The translations under genes and the position numbers were made by a program. A stretch of 60,154 nucleotides of DNA from Diphasiastrum complanatum. Lineage: Eukaryota > Streptophyta > Lycopodiopsida > Lycopodiales > Lycopodiaceae. Location: positions 1 to 60,154 of the forward strand of contig MU833169.1 of assembly GCA_029204225.1 (NCBI GenBank), read 5' to 3'. Positions 58,801 to 60,154 of the stretch are shown piece after piece; the stretch's first letter is position 1; the number at the start of each line of letters is the position of its first letter. Below the pieces are notes generated by a model. That model saw nothing but the letters and a program-made list of their open reading frames with translations. It was not told where the DNA came from and searched no databases.

Positions 58801-60093
58801 AAACTAAGCATAGAATATGCTTGCAGTCCATCGCTGAATCTATGTAGAAGATACATAACAAAAGCAATGAAGTTACGAGTTTTTTGTTGGGATTAAGCTT
58901 CACTCCGACACACCCGAATTCGAGTCATTTGAGTTTGACTCACTCGAACTCGATTCATGAGCACCAATATACCATGTAAATATGTACTCTCTCTCTACAA
59001 CGACATTCCAGCCTTCCTCTCTAAAGTCAAATGTCTGTACAATCAATCAACTGAAGCAGAAGCAGGATCGACATCGAATTCTTCAACATCCTTCAAGTTC
59101 GAGGTCTTCGAGTTCAAGGTCCATGTCATCACCATCTTGTCAACTTGCTTTGCCCTATCCGACATAGACTATGATACAGTTCACTTCAGTACTTTTTAGT
59201 AACTGCATTGTTTCACGCTCGTTGCCCATACAGTCATTGTAATTGTTCCATGTATATATACATAGCAGCAATAAGGAGAGCAAGTGAGAAGAGTGATGAG
59301 TGAATGGATGAGCAACAAGAACATGAATAATAATTTAGCACGATTCAGAGTTCCTCCGCGAACTCCATTGTATCTTAGTTATTTGATTATCTGATTCTAC
59401 TGAGATACATTCAAGCCACTAAGCACTATGCTTTGTGTTATAATGGAAATACAAAGGATGCTTTGACATTACTTACTTATTCCGACTCTAATTGGGCTAG
59501 AAATGTGGACACAAGAAAATCCACATTTGGCTATCTTTGCTTTCTAGCAAGAGGACCAATTTCATGGAATAGTTGAAAGTAGAAATGCATTTCTTCATCC
59601 TCCACAGAATCCAAACATGTCACAACTACCTCTACAATGAAAGAAATCATCTGGCTCAAAAGATTGCTTCAAGATCTTATGATCTCCCAAATTAGTCCAA
59701 CTATACTCTATTGCGACAATCAAAGTTGCATTACTCTATCTCTAAACCCACGAACTCACTCTAGAACTAAACACATCGAAGTTCAATTTTATTTTCTTGA
59801 TTGTTGTATTGTTTTCAATTTTAATGCCCTTGGCTGTTGGGCTGATTATATAAAGCTGAATGGAGAATAGTTTAAACTAGTTGTAATATGAGGTTTGTGA
59901 TTGCTTTCTCATCCAGCACGGAAGTATTAAATATACGATCATTGCCTCTACTTTGAGGCTTATCTCTTTTGTAACTGTTTGTTCACTCTGGTTGTTGAAT
60001 GCTGGACTTGGACTCAGAAAATTGACTTCATTCGTGTTGGTCGACTGGAAGCAGTTCATCCTGAGCTACAGGAGCATGTCATAGGTGGTTCAG
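3293..60093 (+). CDS. DNA2: DNA2 nuclease/helicase gene, partial at both ends, 18 exons seen
   Basis: This gene encodes the nuclear DNA2 nuclease-helicase, which trims long Okazaki flaps and resects DNA ends. Exons seen: 3293-3425, 3811-3921, 37480-37576, 37942-38024, 38254-38322, 38593-38748, 38970-39025, 39435-39492, 39642-39752, 39860-39916, 40718-40852, 41223-41483, 43081-43155, 43339-43460, 43970-44039, 44274-44378, 46173-46340, 60018-60093. Reading phase is kept across every junction and no stop appears. The product shows the OB-like N-terminal region, Fe-S cysteines (TCPRR, then [11 protein letters not shown]), nuclease residues ([22 protein letters not shown]), Walker [10 protein letters not shown] and motif Ia ([12 protein letters not shown]). 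The 5' exons and the remaining helicase motifs lie outside the window. Two introns are giant (33,558 and 13,677 bp). Family assignment rests on motif order and spacing recalled from known DNA2 proteins. Confidence 0.93.
3811..3921 (+). CDS. DNA2: DNA2 exon with first Fe-S cysteine
   Basis: It encodes [16 protein letters not shown] and then [11 protein letters not shown], 37 codons in phase 0. The Cys of TCPRR matches the isolated first ligand of the DNA2 4Fe-4S cluster, followed by the typical RRAVLDER helix. Acceptor is ccttcttcag and donor is gtgaat. The next exon lies 33.6 kb away. Confidence 0.93.
3955..4011 (+). repeat. (GA)n microsatellite
   Basis: A pure GA run of about 28 units. It is the 3' tail of the minus-strand retroposon, since the same tail occurs at the same place in the second copy (46769-46819). 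Confidence 0.9.
4345..5207 (-). pseudogene. Broken LINE ORF1-like gene, copy 1
   Basis: Three frames are needed: 5207-4794, 4939-4517 and about 4500-4345. The middle part holds a coiled-coil-like stretch, SWADVLKG and [10 protein letters not shown]. The last part holds [18 protein letters not shown], which matches the end of the RNA-binding domain of LINE ORF1 proteins and aligns with [17 protein letters not shown] in copy 2. Frameshifts make it non-functional. The proline-rich N-terminal part (5207-4950) may be unrelated flanking sequence. Confidence 0.55.
5231..6160. other. No gene recognised
   Basis: Mixed sequence with small shadow ORFs in both strands. The part from 5440 resembles the untranslated leader or LTR of a gypsy element, but no primer site or coding motif confirms this. 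A triplicated ctctctctagaacgggctatt motif lies at about 6095-6155. Confidence 0.4.
6607..6975 (-). pseudogene. gypsy integrase zinc-finger remnant
   Basis: The - strand contains [20 protein letters not shown] and then NFWWPNM, matching the H-H part of the integrase HHCC finger (H..AGHPG....FWWP.M). The following Cys-x2-Cys and catalytic core are lost. Confidence 0.7.
7184..7372 (-). pseudogene. gypsy RNase H remnant
   Basis: The - strand reads [20 protein letters not shown] then [15 protein letters not shown], the first RNase H motif of Ty3/gypsy elements. The frame continues briefly before stops. Confidence 0.8.
8836..9030 (-). pseudogene. gypsy gag N-terminal remnant
   Basis: The - strand reads [19 protein letters not shown] followed by [17 protein letters not shown], a typical start of plant gypsy gag with a heptad-like pattern. 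It runs to a stop soon after. Confidence 0.5.
9454..9465 (-). promoter_or_regulatory. tRNA primer-binding site (Met-type variant)
   Basis: The - strand reads TGGTATCAAAGC, one base from the common plant Met-tRNA primer site TGGTATCAGAGC, just inside the LTR end. Confidence 0.55.
9468..10150 (-). repeat. LTR of the decayed gypsy element
   Basis: Borders on the - strand are TGTTAGAGCC at 10150 and TCTGACA at 9468, followed two bases later by the primer-site-like TGGTATCAAAGC. Its U3 half contains a 76-bp tandem duplication with palindromic TTGAC boxes. Confidence 0.55.
11225..11660. mobile_element. Probable small insertion inside the decayed hAT
   Basis: The hAT tail is interrupted by unrelated sequence. 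gaccactag occurs on both sides of tgtaaa at about 11221-11245, which could be a trace of an insertion border. No coding content is visible. Extent and type are uncertain. Confidence 0.3.
11698..12171 (+). CDS. Acidic, Gly-Arg-rich tail exon of the third hAT lineage
   Basis: An open frame of 157 codons has an acidic stretch ([19 protein letters not shown]), then a [17 protein letters not shown] run, then a Ser/Glu-rich end. It sits where elements A and C have their basic, disordered transposase tails and is probably their counterpart, not a host gene. No start codon context was established. Confidence 0.45.
   Translation: MAITTRSMARADVEDVGEEGGDEADGGLDDDDDEALDDDMEMDIGDDVGWVGLDVETQVEPVSLVHWGRRGIRRVRLMDVHVELEAATSQAEGATTHRPRGSGSGRGRGRGRGRGKGRGRGSGTQPHILEDDSLSFYSPTSGSNEEESPSNCDFSES
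12172..13560. other. No gene; AT-rich, with a short palindrome-rich patch
   Basis: Mostly AT-rich without ORFs. At 12600-12670 there is a patch of inverted GGAACG/CGTTCC and TTCCGAA/TTCGGAA motifs, which may be the subterminal region of the third hAT lineage. Confidence 0.4.
13561..13584 (+). repeat. (TA)n tract left of element A
   Basis: A pure TA run that borders element A directly. Similar tracts border B, C and D. Confidence 0.9.
13590..13660 (+). repeat. Left subterminal palindrome cluster of A
   Basis: A run of ccgcggatcc, ggtaccgcgg and ggtaccgcggtacc motifs, spaced a few bases apart. Such clusters at both ends of hAT elements are usually transposase-binding sites; here that is inference. 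Confidence 0.75.
13941..18260 (+). CDS. hAT transposase of element A (4 exons, 1336 aa)
   Basis: Exons are 13941-15814, 15929-16274, 16368-16529 and 16632-18260. Junctions AG/gtaagc..tgcag/G, CAG/gtatgc..cacag/GAC and CAG/gtgata..tgcag/ACG keep the frame. Domains: BED finger (C33, C36, H50, C67); Pro/Ser-rich linker (about 110-280); DUF659 core with [16 protein letters not shown] (near 373) and VVTDNATN (near 440), which hold candidate catalytic aspartates; [11 protein letters not shown]; dimerisation region with [13 protein letters not shown] and [14 protein letters not shown]; then an unusual 540-residue tail with an acidic part, Pro-rich part and two AT-hook cores ([14 protein letters not shown] near 1232-1255). 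Most hAT transposases are 600-800 residues, so the tail is extra. The start is the first ATG before the BED finger. It should cut and paste its own element. Confidence 0.85.
18261..18767. other. Convergent intergenic region of element A
   Basis: About 500 bp between the stop codons of the transposase and the opposite-strand accessory ORF. It presumably holds both 3' ends. No ORF is supported. Confidence 0.6.
18768..19097 (-). CDS. Accessory ORF of element A (109 aa), unknown function
   Basis: An open frame on the strand opposite the transposase. The start at 19097 ([16 protein letters not shown]) is chosen because the ATG and following codons are conserved in B (20502) and C (24944). The product is very hydrophilic: a helical Arg/Glu-rich N-terminal half ([12 protein letters not shown]), a Pro-rich middle, then [21 protein letters not shown] recognise no family. 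Conservation in three copies suggests an element function, perhaps a transposase partner; that is inference. Confidence 0.65.
   Translation of the reverse strand: MAERIPPKPEGEARRKLEEDIRRHNERHRKQEADIREMLRQTRQRNPEPEPPAPAVDPVPAVELDLDEQIGMNFTRRQLIMVRERAARRRANQEAARANRWRISEGCLE
19141..19260 (-). repeat. Short GTGAGAGGCTGT-type repeats upstream of accessory ORF
   Basis: Read on the - strand, degenerate repeats of tgtgagaggctgtgagag lie just before the accessory ORF start. The same repeats precede the ORF in B (20283-20475) and C (24850-24930). Confidence 0.65.
19319..19500 (-). repeat. 85-bp minisatellite near the right end of A
   Basis: Units start at 19319, 19404 and 19490 (partial) with catgtgcc and share ccccatgtgatgct and ctgtgttggtctcc. 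Related arrays occupy the same place in B and C. Confidence 0.75.
19640..19745 (+). repeat. Right subterminal palindrome cluster of A
   Basis: Repeated ggtaccgc, gcggtacc and ccgcggatcc motifs just inside the right TA tract, mirroring the left end. Confidence 0.75.
19749..19782 (+). repeat. (TA)n tract between A and B
   Basis: A TA run directly joining the ends ctatg of A and catag of B, so two elements share one microsatellite. Confidence 0.9.
19795..19885 (+). repeat. Subterminal palindromes of B (left side)
   Basis: Repeated ggtaccgcc, ggtaccgcggtacc and gcggtacc motifs next to the TA tract, matching the right end of A in reverse. Confidence 0.7.
20000..20235 (+). repeat. Minisatellite of B
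   Basis: Repeats share cacatgggca, gagcagaccatggaccc and gcagcatgtggggga. It is the counterpart of the 85-bp array of A, in reverse orientation. Confidence 0.65.
20502..20645 (+). pseudogene. Truncated accessory ORF of B
   Basis: It opens with ATGGCGGAGGGCGAAGCC and reads [20 protein letters not shown] then [10 protein letters not shown], close to the ORF of A. After the Pro-rich part it runs into transposase-tail sequence (antisense) at about 20645. The C-terminal half is gone. Confidence 0.75.
20646..23832 (-). pseudogene. Broken hAT transposase of element B
   Basis: The - strand follows element A from the ATG at 23832 ([17 protein letters not shown]) through the dimerisation exons at 21249-21437. 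Lesions seen: a small deletion in the BED finger (23735-23755) that removes the CxxC pair and shifts the frame; a TGA where A has CGA (near 23611); a further frame break near 22530; and truncation of the tail by the deletion at 20645. DUF659 motifs are otherwise well preserved. It cannot make a full transposase, but its ends could be moved by A's enzyme. Confidence 0.85.
24130..24193 (+). repeat. Subterminal palindromes of B (right side)
   Basis: ggatccgcggtacc, gggatccgcggatcc and ggtaccgctggatc motifs directly before the TA tract, nearly matching the reverse of fragment D at 35587-35660. Confidence 0.7.
24194..24238 (+). repeat. (TA)n tract between B and C
   Basis: A TA run with one irregularity (ataata), joining the end ctatg of B to catag of C. 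Confidence 0.85.
24260..24345 (+). repeat. Subterminal palindromes of C (left side)
   Basis: Repeated ggtaccg, gccggtacc and gcggtaccagggcggtacc motifs next to the TA tract. Confidence 0.7.
24460..24800 (+). repeat. Minisatellite of C
   Basis: Units of about 85 bp share cacatgggcactgtgggtga, agaccaacacagg and gcatcacatgggggca. The array has the same position and orientation relative to the accessory ORF as in B. Confidence 0.7.
24944..25115 (+). pseudogene. Accessory ORF of C, 5' part, cut by retrotransposon
   Basis: The ATG at 24944 opens [16 protein letters not shown], almost the same as A, and runs to the Pro-rich middle, where the chromovirus LTR begins at 25116. The remainder lies at 31342-31490. 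Confidence 0.85.
25116..25473 (-). repeat. Chromovirus 3' LTR
   Basis: 358 bp, identical by eye to 30984-31341, preceded on the - strand by the polypurine tract. Confidence 0.93.
25474..25489 (-). promoter_or_regulatory. Polypurine tract
   Basis: The - strand reads TTAAGGGGGAGGGAG just before the 3' LTR, as expected for plus-strand priming. Confidence 0.85.
25485..28022 (-). CDS. Chromovirus pol: RT, RNase H, integrase, chromodomain
   Basis: It continues in the same frame two codons after the TAG. Motifs in order: [12 protein letters not shown] and [10 protein letters not shown] (RT active site); [14 protein letters not shown] (RNase H); [10 protein letters not shown] then CQKC (integrase finger); [16 protein letters not shown] and [14 protein letters not shown] (integrase D-D-E core); [10 protein letters not shown] (GPY/F type); and at the C-terminus [25 protein letters not shown], a chromodomain. 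No other stop is present over 845 codons. The chromodomain would steer integration to particular chromatin. Confidence 0.93.
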   Translation of the reverse strand: MMPFGLTNAPATFMTLMNSVLRPYLGKFVVVFLDDILVYSKTRKEHLKHLRKVFRLLRKHKLYAKQSKCEFFVEEVAYLGHIISSDGIKMDPNKVKAILSWLRPQNILELQIFLGLAGYYRRFVKEYAQIAVPMTNLLKGKGKEFIWESAQQESFDALKTALATAPVLKVVDPNQPFVVETDASDFAVGAVLTQGGRPVAFESKKLEPAQTRYSAYEKELFSIVHALKTWRHYLYGANFEVLTDHESLRYLCNQPELRGRKARWAELMQEFDMSIRYRRGKFNTVADALSRMPMINELSFTQIRNELLESLRGKCQHDAFFSIIWNSVQNRQLQTPEPVPGAGASSSKNTAASVEDDDESEYTSSDDVEDSEPVLPKQTPVVEGQLTQGFKWKQYSIQDEYLLYRDRVCVPNSEDYRQQVLYECHDNPSAGHPGIQKTYELLRRQFFWPSMKKDVHQYVTSCQKCQVNKAERLKAGGLLHPLEIPAGKWESISMDFIVGLPKTQKGNDAIWVTVDRLTKMAHFIPTKTTVRAPELARLFVDGLFKLYGLPSGIVSDRDSKFTGNFWKAVFHHLHTKLNMSTTDHPQTDGQTERVNQVLEDMLRAYVSKRQTNWEEYLSILEFAYNSTKHSATGYSPFMLMYGFQPRSPTAVGFKQEKVEAARNFLEDLNQMIDYAKRSIRQSQDRARHYADPHRRDVQFSTGEKVYLRVPVDSKTLKSGVCAKLSPRYCGPFTISRRLGEVTYELELPHSSKVFPVFHVSQLRKALTRSDNLVGDSVLVLPLDPQQPPHEPEEILDSRETQTRHTLYREYLVKWNDQPVENATWERGSVLRKIFPDFVLEDQDGS
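28029..30272 (-). CDS. Chromovirus gag, protease and start of reverse transcriptase
   Basis: The frame starts at the ATG at 30272 ([14 protein letters not shown]) and runs 747 codons to a TAG at 28029-28031. Domains: gag with acidic N-terminus and a capsid-like region (about 110-260); Lys-rich stretch; CCHC knuckle [14 protein letters not shown] near 344; protease [13 protein letters not shown] near 430, with DDG in place of the usual DSG or DTG; then the RT N-terminus with [18 protein letters not shown] and [13 protein letters not shown]. The TAG falls inside the RT motif normally read GHY-x-F..MPFGL, where other elements have a sense codon. Confidence 0.92.
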   Translation of the reverse strand: MTTPQGPDQPQERGFDELETEALAYRKGKEPMEVEEQEQFAEELDELVTKEQFLQLVTEVDELKLALANFKSSVDDSFAELKNLILSSAKGSLPSTSQLSPSPLPSVSGETLRSHPSVFKDLKPPTFNGEEKDRNADILQTFLSKWKNIHALKQTPDHLQAIEASLSLGPMAYKWWLNLQETGQTPRSWKAFEEAFLREFLPENELDRAWEAWERTVMDKSLIQYISQYREAILKIKNMDDYQKIRGFVRGLKDEYKVEVQRNSPTTLEQALRYAQIYDDSVGRKRARQQPLSEQLPQKDFQFKKKFLKRKKEDKFKGEAPQKRPSHIQPLKPDDFEKAKQERLCFVCMGKGHTVRQCPKGPFTKKDKKDKKQVHLVQTVCFPSDSAASEIKVYHEDHEHCCQLTSAMLARPFSFGPHDLVRMHGKVGNQSVRVMVDDGATHNFINHTLVKKLKLPEVPSQHRYIVSLAKGEDKKIWETMVSKLNLGIQGYQDQINFQIMHLDRTDIVLGRDWLYSLGPSLHKNYQENTLSFQYKGREIQLHGEHDVPNSPMVCSSELCQLIGDEDHQVFLCDFQFIPEVSISSSIQQKISKLETLLSKFKDVFPEDLPHGLPPSREVDHVINLVPGTAPVSKPPYRVSRTEDEEITRQLTDYLGKGQIQTSSSPWASPVLLVKKKEGSMRLCVDYRALNKVTIKNKYPMPRADELFDQLDGAKFFSKIDLRSGYHQVRIKSEDVSKTAFRTRHGHY
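30273..30968 (-). other. Chromovirus untranslated leader
   Basis: About 700 bp between primer site and gag ATG. No ORF is supported. It includes repeated agcgctggacctgc motifs (30607-30712). Confidence 0.6.
30969..30982 (-). promoter_or_regulatory. Primer-binding site, initiator Met tRNA
   Basis: The - strand reads TGGTATCAGAGCCA one base inside the 5' LTR, the standard plant Met-tRNA primer site. Confidence 0.92.
30984..31341 (-). repeat. Chromovirus 5' LTR
   Basis: On the - strand it begins TGTTACGAGC at 31341 and ends TCTATTACA at 30984. It contains the inverted repeat GTCGGCCACG..CGTGGCCGAC (31109-31137). It reads the same as the other LTR. Confidence 0.93.
31342..31490 (+). pseudogene. 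Accessory ORF of C, 3' part
   Basis: Beyond the LTR the frame continues as VELDLDE, then a TAG (31377) where A has CAG, then [20 protein letters not shown] to a stop at 31488. The retrotransposon therefore landed inside the gene, and one nonsense change is present as well. Confidence 0.85.
31491..32038. other. Intergenic part of element C
   Basis: This corresponds to the convergent region of A between the two stop codons. No gene is supported. Confidence 0.5.
32039..35064 (-). pseudogene. Chimeric broken hAT transposase of element C
   Basis: The - strand ATG at 35064 opens [15 protein letters not shown], with a BED finger [18 protein letters not shown] and a Ser/Thr/Pro-rich linker. An in-frame TAG (34504) separates it from [16 protein letters not shown] and DUF659 ([20 protein letters not shown]). 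After an intron at 33919-34048 comes VVTDNASNC and [12 protein letters not shown]. At about 33725 the sequence jumps into the A-type third exon ([12 protein letters not shown] counterpart), then the A-type tail down to the stop at 32039. The N-terminal half clearly diverges from A and B while the tail is close to A, so the gene is a fusion of two lineages with the second exon deleted. Confidence 0.8.
33381..33456 (+). repeat. (TC)n microsatellite inside transposase tail exon
   Basis: A pure TC run of about 38 units. On the - strand it lies where A encodes MREREL, so a short coding GA run has expanded. Confidence 0.93.
35123..35155 (+). promoter_or_regulatory. Telomere-like box upstream of C transposase
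   Basis: Two perfect and several degenerate ccctaaa units lie about 60 bp upstream of the transposase start. Telo boxes of this kind occur in plant promoters near transcription starts; a role here is inference. Confidence 0.45.
35498..35522 (+). repeat. GGACGCGTCC palindromes at the right end of C
   Basis: ggacgcgtcc (35498-35507) and ctagacgcgtctag (35509-35522) are perfect palindromes, unlike the GGTACC/CCGCGG set of A and B. Confidence 0.7.
35587..35890 (+). mobile_element. Short hAT-related fragment D
   Basis: It begins CATAGATCTAGCGGTACCAG after a TA tract (35573-35586), nearly identical to the reversed right end of B. It then carries ggacgcgtcc (35681-35690 and 35856-35865) and ggacatgtcc (35789-35798). 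No ORF is present. It resembles a MITE-like derivative mixing two end types. The right border is uncertain. Confidence 0.5.
35891..36369. other. No gene recognised
   Basis: AT-rich unique-looking sequence without supported ORFs, between fragment D and the LINE remnant. Confidence 0.5.
36370..37310 (-). pseudogene. LINE reverse-transcriptase remnant
   Basis: The - strand, across several frames, shows a basic linker ([37 protein letters not shown]), then [22 protein letters not shown] and HALGKAGFR, then [12 protein letters not shown]. These match the N-terminal RT motifs of plant non-LTR elements (P-x-HKSGDP..NYRTI; GQAGFR; STxDHxFTLR). Stops and frameshifts abound and the YxDD part is missing. 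It ends about 170 bp before DNA2 exon 37480. Confidence 0.75.
37480..37576 (+). CDS. DNA2: DNA2 exon after giant intron
   Basis: It encodes [19 protein letters not shown] followed by [13 protein letters not shown]. It is 97 nt and ends in phase 1 with donor CAG/gtgcag. The QRHIDSLYA stretch is the helix between the first Fe-S cysteine and the nuclease core. Confidence 0.9.
37942..38024 (+). CDS. DNA2: DNA2 exon
   Basis: It encodes [20 protein letters not shown] then HRFHNPL. The acceptor is cacgggtgcag and the donor is TTG/gtatac. With the preceding 97-nt exon it sums to 60 whole codons, which supports both borders. Confidence 0.88.
38254..38322 (+). CDS. DNA2: DNA2 exon
   Basis: It encodes [18 protein letters not shown] then LSVTQ, 23 codons in phase 0. 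The VDFG block precedes the nuclease domain in plant DNA2. The acceptor chosen is gtttgtccag. An upstream AG at 38229 would add eight in-frame codons, so the left edge is less certain than the right one (CAG/gttttt). Confidence 0.75.
38593..38748 (+). CDS. DNA2: DNA2 exon with nuclease active site
   Basis: It encodes [20 protein letters not shown] and ends at [13 protein letters not shown]. The Asp of GMIDAS and the Glu and Lys of PFELKTGK are the PD-(D/E)XK catalytic residues. The exon is 52 codons, with acceptor ttactttcag and donor AAG/gtattt. The active site appears intact. Confidence 0.95.
38970..39025 (+). CDS. DNA2: DNA2 exon with Q-x3-Y nuclease motif
   Basis: It encodes [19 protein letters not shown], with the final codon split. 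The QVMLY stretch is the Q-x3-Y motif of RecB-type nucleases. Acceptor is gtctcatag and donor is ACAG/gtgcga. Confidence 0.93.
39435..39492 (+). CDS. DNA2: DNA2 exon
   Basis: It encodes [19 protein letters not shown]. Together with the previous 56-nt exon it makes 38 whole codons. The GLLFYLHT block follows the nuclease motif. Acceptor is atgtttag and donor is CTCAG/gtagaa. Confidence 0.92.
39642..39752 (+). CDS. DNA2: DNA2 exon
   Basis: It encodes [20 protein letters not shown] then [17 protein letters not shown], 37 codons. The LIRRNE/LA stretch is a conserved DNA2 helix before the distal Fe-S cysteines. Acceptor is atctctcag and donor is CAG/gttgtc. Confidence 0.92.
39860..39916 (+). CDS. 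DNA2: DNA2 exon with three Fe-S cysteines
   Basis: It encodes [19 protein letters not shown]. The Cys-x2-Cys-x5-Cys spacing is that of the distal ligands of the DNA2 iron-sulfur cluster. The exon is 19 codons, with acceptor aatcttgcag and donor AAG/gtatta. Confidence 0.95.
40718..40852 (+). CDS. DNA2: DNA2 exon
   Basis: It encodes [20 protein letters not shown] and then [17 protein letters not shown], 45 codons. The WDHLIDLEA stretch is the conserved segment linking nuclease and helicase. The donor is TAT/gtaagt, a strong consensus, and the acceptor is ataatgcag. Confidence 0.88.
41223..41483 (+). CDS. DNA2: DNA2 exon (linker)
   Basis: It encodes [19 protein letters not shown] and continues to [13 protein letters not shown], 87 codons. 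This is the poorly conserved linker between nuclease and helicase. The [10 protein letters not shown] stretch and the open frame support it, with acceptor cttgatacag and donor GTG/gtagga. The right edge is less certain because the next exon lies 1.6 kb away. Confidence 0.82.
43081..43155 (+). CDS. DNA2: DNA2 exon
   Basis: It encodes [20 protein letters not shown] then SVL, 25 codons. The acceptor is tgttatgcag, with a possible three-base shift at the following CAG. The donor is CTG/gtatgc. It matches the beta-rich region before the helicase core. Confidence 0.82.
43339..43460 (+). CDS. DNA2: DNA2 exon
   Basis: It encodes [20 protein letters not shown] then [20 protein letters not shown] and two bases of an Arg codon. 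The WRIDKDE..SSW..MR motif is typical of DNA2. Acceptor is atttttccag and donor is GAG/gtaccc. Confidence 0.9.
43970..44039 (+). CDS. DNA2: DNA2 exon ending at a GC donor
   Basis: It encodes [20 protein letters not shown] then DLE. The acceptor is tggtttcag. The family-conserved join to EPKF in the next exon puts the 3' edge at GAG/gcatgc, which is a GC rather than a GT donor. The next GT (44060) would insert six residues, ACFFNL. Confidence 0.82.
44274..44378 (+). CDS. DNA2: DNA2 exon
   Basis: It encodes [20 protein letters not shown] then [15 protein letters not shown]. The LN(D)DQRRAILK stretch is the helicase Q-motif region just before motif I. It is 35 codons, with acceptor tgttcctag and donor AAG/gtgctg. 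Confidence 0.93.
46173..46340 (+). CDS. DNA2: DNA2 exon with helicase motifs I and Ia
   Basis: It encodes [20 protein letters not shown] (Walker A at its end) and then [20 protein letters not shown]. It is 56 codons, with acceptor ttgacattgaag and donor CAG/gtcagc in phase 0. The Walker lysine and threonine are present, so the SF1B helicase ATP site looks intact. Confidence 0.95.
46769..46819 (+). repeat. (GA)n microsatellite
   Basis: About 25 GA units forming the 3' tail of the minus-strand retroposon copy 2. Confidence 0.9.
47098..47763 (-). CDS. LINE ORF1-like RNA-binding protein (221 aa)
   Basis: An intact frame from [16 protein letters not shown]. It has a long coiled coil (about 25-115) with an acidic patch (ESDEEEEE), [11 protein letters not shown] (near 120), then an RRM-like C-terminal domain ([44 protein letters not shown]). 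Coiled coil plus RRM is the plan of L1-type ORF1 proteins, which coat element RNA. It is likely used in trans by an RT encoded elsewhere; that is inference. Confidence 0.7.
   Translation of the reverse strand: MSLSLSADFLSDFPRFIESLQETNVSLLALIKQQPFQISTLENTVLTLQGKVGILEVDVTYVKNELESDEEEEEVGNVDSEDMAKQLQERVHSLEQQFQQSKSSWADMLKGSKQVISESIQEHQKRDLKALNVRVRGAFFAGKDLVVEANAFIHSTFGFKEDVISAAWVGKLQSTTVFLHFKDALLRHKVLRKRGCLKGSTIFMDDDWTPIQWIERKNRRC
47816..50670. other. Mostly unrecognised intron sequence with an LTR remnant
   Basis: No gene is supported. 48138-48676 is described separately. 50215-50330 has short degenerate repeats of gtttagtagggtttgatatg. Confidence 0.45.
48138..48676 (+). mobile_element. LTR remnant with Met-type primer site
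   Basis: tggtatcagggc at 48665-48676 is one base from the usual primer site and follows an LTR-like stretch starting near tgtgaggactcatcc. No gag follows in a readable frame. Solo or truncated LTR element. Confidence 0.45.
50678..51461 (-). pseudogene. Unrecognised ORF pair, probably one broken gene
   Basis: Two overlapping - strand frames, 51461-50937 and 50947-50678. The first includes [20 protein letters not shown] and [20 protein letters not shown]. The second includes [20 protein letters not shown] and [20 protein letters not shown]. Both read as plausible folded protein, and one frameshift near 50940 would join them. I recognise no family. Given the setting it may be a retroelement gene. 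Confidence 0.35.
51462..52440. other. No gene; possible LTR of the following gypsy element
   Basis: AT-rich, with repeated ttgttggatct and gatctgactag motifs near 52300-52370. It lies where the 3' LTR of the minus-strand gypsy remnant would be expected. No paired LTR was found. Confidence 0.35.
52440..52800 (-). pseudogene. gypsy integrase C-terminal end
   Basis: Frames on the - strand read [52 protein letters not shown] and [10 protein letters not shown], the usual end of a plant gypsy integrase, without a chromodomain. Confidence 0.7.
52800..53339 (-). pseudogene. gypsy reverse-transcriptase N-terminal half
   Basis: It includes [20 protein letters not shown] then, after a frame break, [33 protein letters not shown] and [14 protein letters not shown], the first RT motifs. 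The YxDD motif is absent because of the deletion. Confidence 0.8.
53355..53765 (-). pseudogene. gypsy spacer between gag/protease and RT
   Basis: An open stretch of 136 codons, Lys-rich ([34 protein letters not shown]). It sits between the zinc knuckles and RT of the same remnant. No protease motif is visible. Confidence 0.4.
54237..54857 (-). pseudogene. gypsy gag zinc-knuckle region
   Basis: It opens [15 protein letters not shown] and contains [15 protein letters not shown] and [14 protein letters not shown], with a further Cys-rich stretch [13 protein letters not shown]. Multiple knuckles bind the element RNA. The frame is open for 206 codons but is only part of the original gene. Confidence 0.75.
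56783..56880 (+). repeat. 49-bp tandem duplication
   Basis: Two copies, starting at 56783 and 56832, of ttataagatttcaaacaata continuing to gatacacata. They are identical over about 38 bp. Confidence 0.85.
58370..58830 (+). repeat. Degenerate tandem repeat, about 100-bp period
   Basis: Phrases of the type ccatcgctggacaacaagca recur near 58384, 58470, 58570, 58690 and 58830, with catgatgaaaa and caaaattcaatca between them. Confidence 0.5.
59395..59840 (+). pseudogene. Ty1/copia RNase H remnant
   Basis: The + strand reads [80 protein letters not shown] and [11 protein letters not shown], the end of a copia pol. A stop lies after SWNS. It ends about 180 bp before the acceptor of DNA2 exon 60018. 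Confidence 0.85.
60018..60093 (+). CDS. DNA2: DNA2 exon after second giant intron (helicase)
   Basis: It encodes [20 protein letters not shown] then VIGGS and one base of the next codon. The segment DFIRVGR..AVHPE directly follows motif Ia in DNA2 proteins. It proves the gene continues past the transposon-filled intron. Donor is TCAG/gtgtgc at 60094. The rest of the helicase is outside the window. Confidence 0.9.
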
Positions 60094-60154
60094 GTGTGCC
60101 ATTACGTCAGATATCTTTCTCAATTTTTGGGCTTATAAAGCCTTTTTGAGTATG

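Larger units (their letters stand above)
55021..59399. other. Long AT-rich intron stretch without genes
   Basis: No ORF is supported. It holds a 49-bp tandem duplication (56783-56880) and a degenerate repeat array (58370-58830). 55160-55450 may be the leader or LTR of the gypsy remnant. Confidence 0.5.
46341..60017 (+). other. DNA2 giant intron, 13,677 bp
   Basis: It splits the helicase domain between LLKLKLQ and KIDFIRVG, with phase 0 on both sides. Donor is gtcagc and acceptor is ttggactcag. It contains a second ORF1-only retroposon, LTR remnants, a decayed gypsy element, tandem repeats and a copia remnant. Confidence 0.85.

Overview
The window is eukaryotic, almost certainly land-plant DNA. 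The evidence is spliced exons with GT-AG borders, plant-type hAT transposases (BED finger plus DUF659), LTR retrotransposons with initiator-Met-tRNA primer sites, and a plant-like DNA2 protein. Introns of 33.6 kb and 13.7 kb, packed with transposons, point to a large-genome plant such as a fern or a gymnosperm. The sequence alone does not decide which.

Nearly the whole window is the inside of one host gene on the + strand: DNA2, the DNA-replication nuclease/helicase. Eighteen exons can be placed. Two lie at 3293-3921, fifteen between 37480 and 46340, and one at 60018-60093. Translated in order they give the N-terminal OB-fold region, the first Fe-S cysteine, the PD-(D/E)XK nuclease with its Q-x3-Y motif, the Cys-x2-Cys-x5-Cys Fe-S cluster, the linker, and helicase motifs I (GMPGTGKTS) and Ia. 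The gene starts left of the window and runs out on the right. I recognise no other host gene.

The 33.6-kb intron (3922-37479) holds, in order: an ORF1-only LINE-like retroposon; a decayed Ty3/gypsy element; a decayed hAT of a third lineage (10.5-12.2 kb); and an array of hAT elements (A, B, C and a short D), each bounded by a (TA)n tract. Element A (13585-19748) looks complete. It has a four-exon transposase gene (1336 residues, BED finger, DUF659, dimerisation domain, long AT-hook tail) and a small accessory ORF on the opposite strand that recurs in B and C. Element B (19783-24193, inverted) is an internally deleted pseudogene. Element C (24239-about 35570, inverted) carries a chimeric broken transposase, and its accessory ORF is split by a very young chromodomain Ty3/gypsy element (25116-31341). 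That element has 358-bp LTRs identical by eye and a single in-frame TAG in its reverse transcriptase. A LINE reverse-transcriptase remnant ends about 170 bp before exon 3.

The 13.7-kb intron (46341-60017) holds a second ORF1-only retroposon, an LTR-plus-primer-site remnant, an unrecognised broken ORF pair, a decayed gypsy element with an internal deletion, tandem repeats, and a Ty1/copia RNase H remnant shortly before exon 18.

The most interesting material is the two-gene hAT family. It seems to insert into (TA)n microsatellites, carries dense subterminal palindromes (GGTACC, CCGCGG, GGATCC), and keeps a conserved opposite-strand accessory ORF behind a minisatellite. The ORF1-only retroposon with a (TC)n 3' tail, analogous to half-LINEs of mammals, is second.
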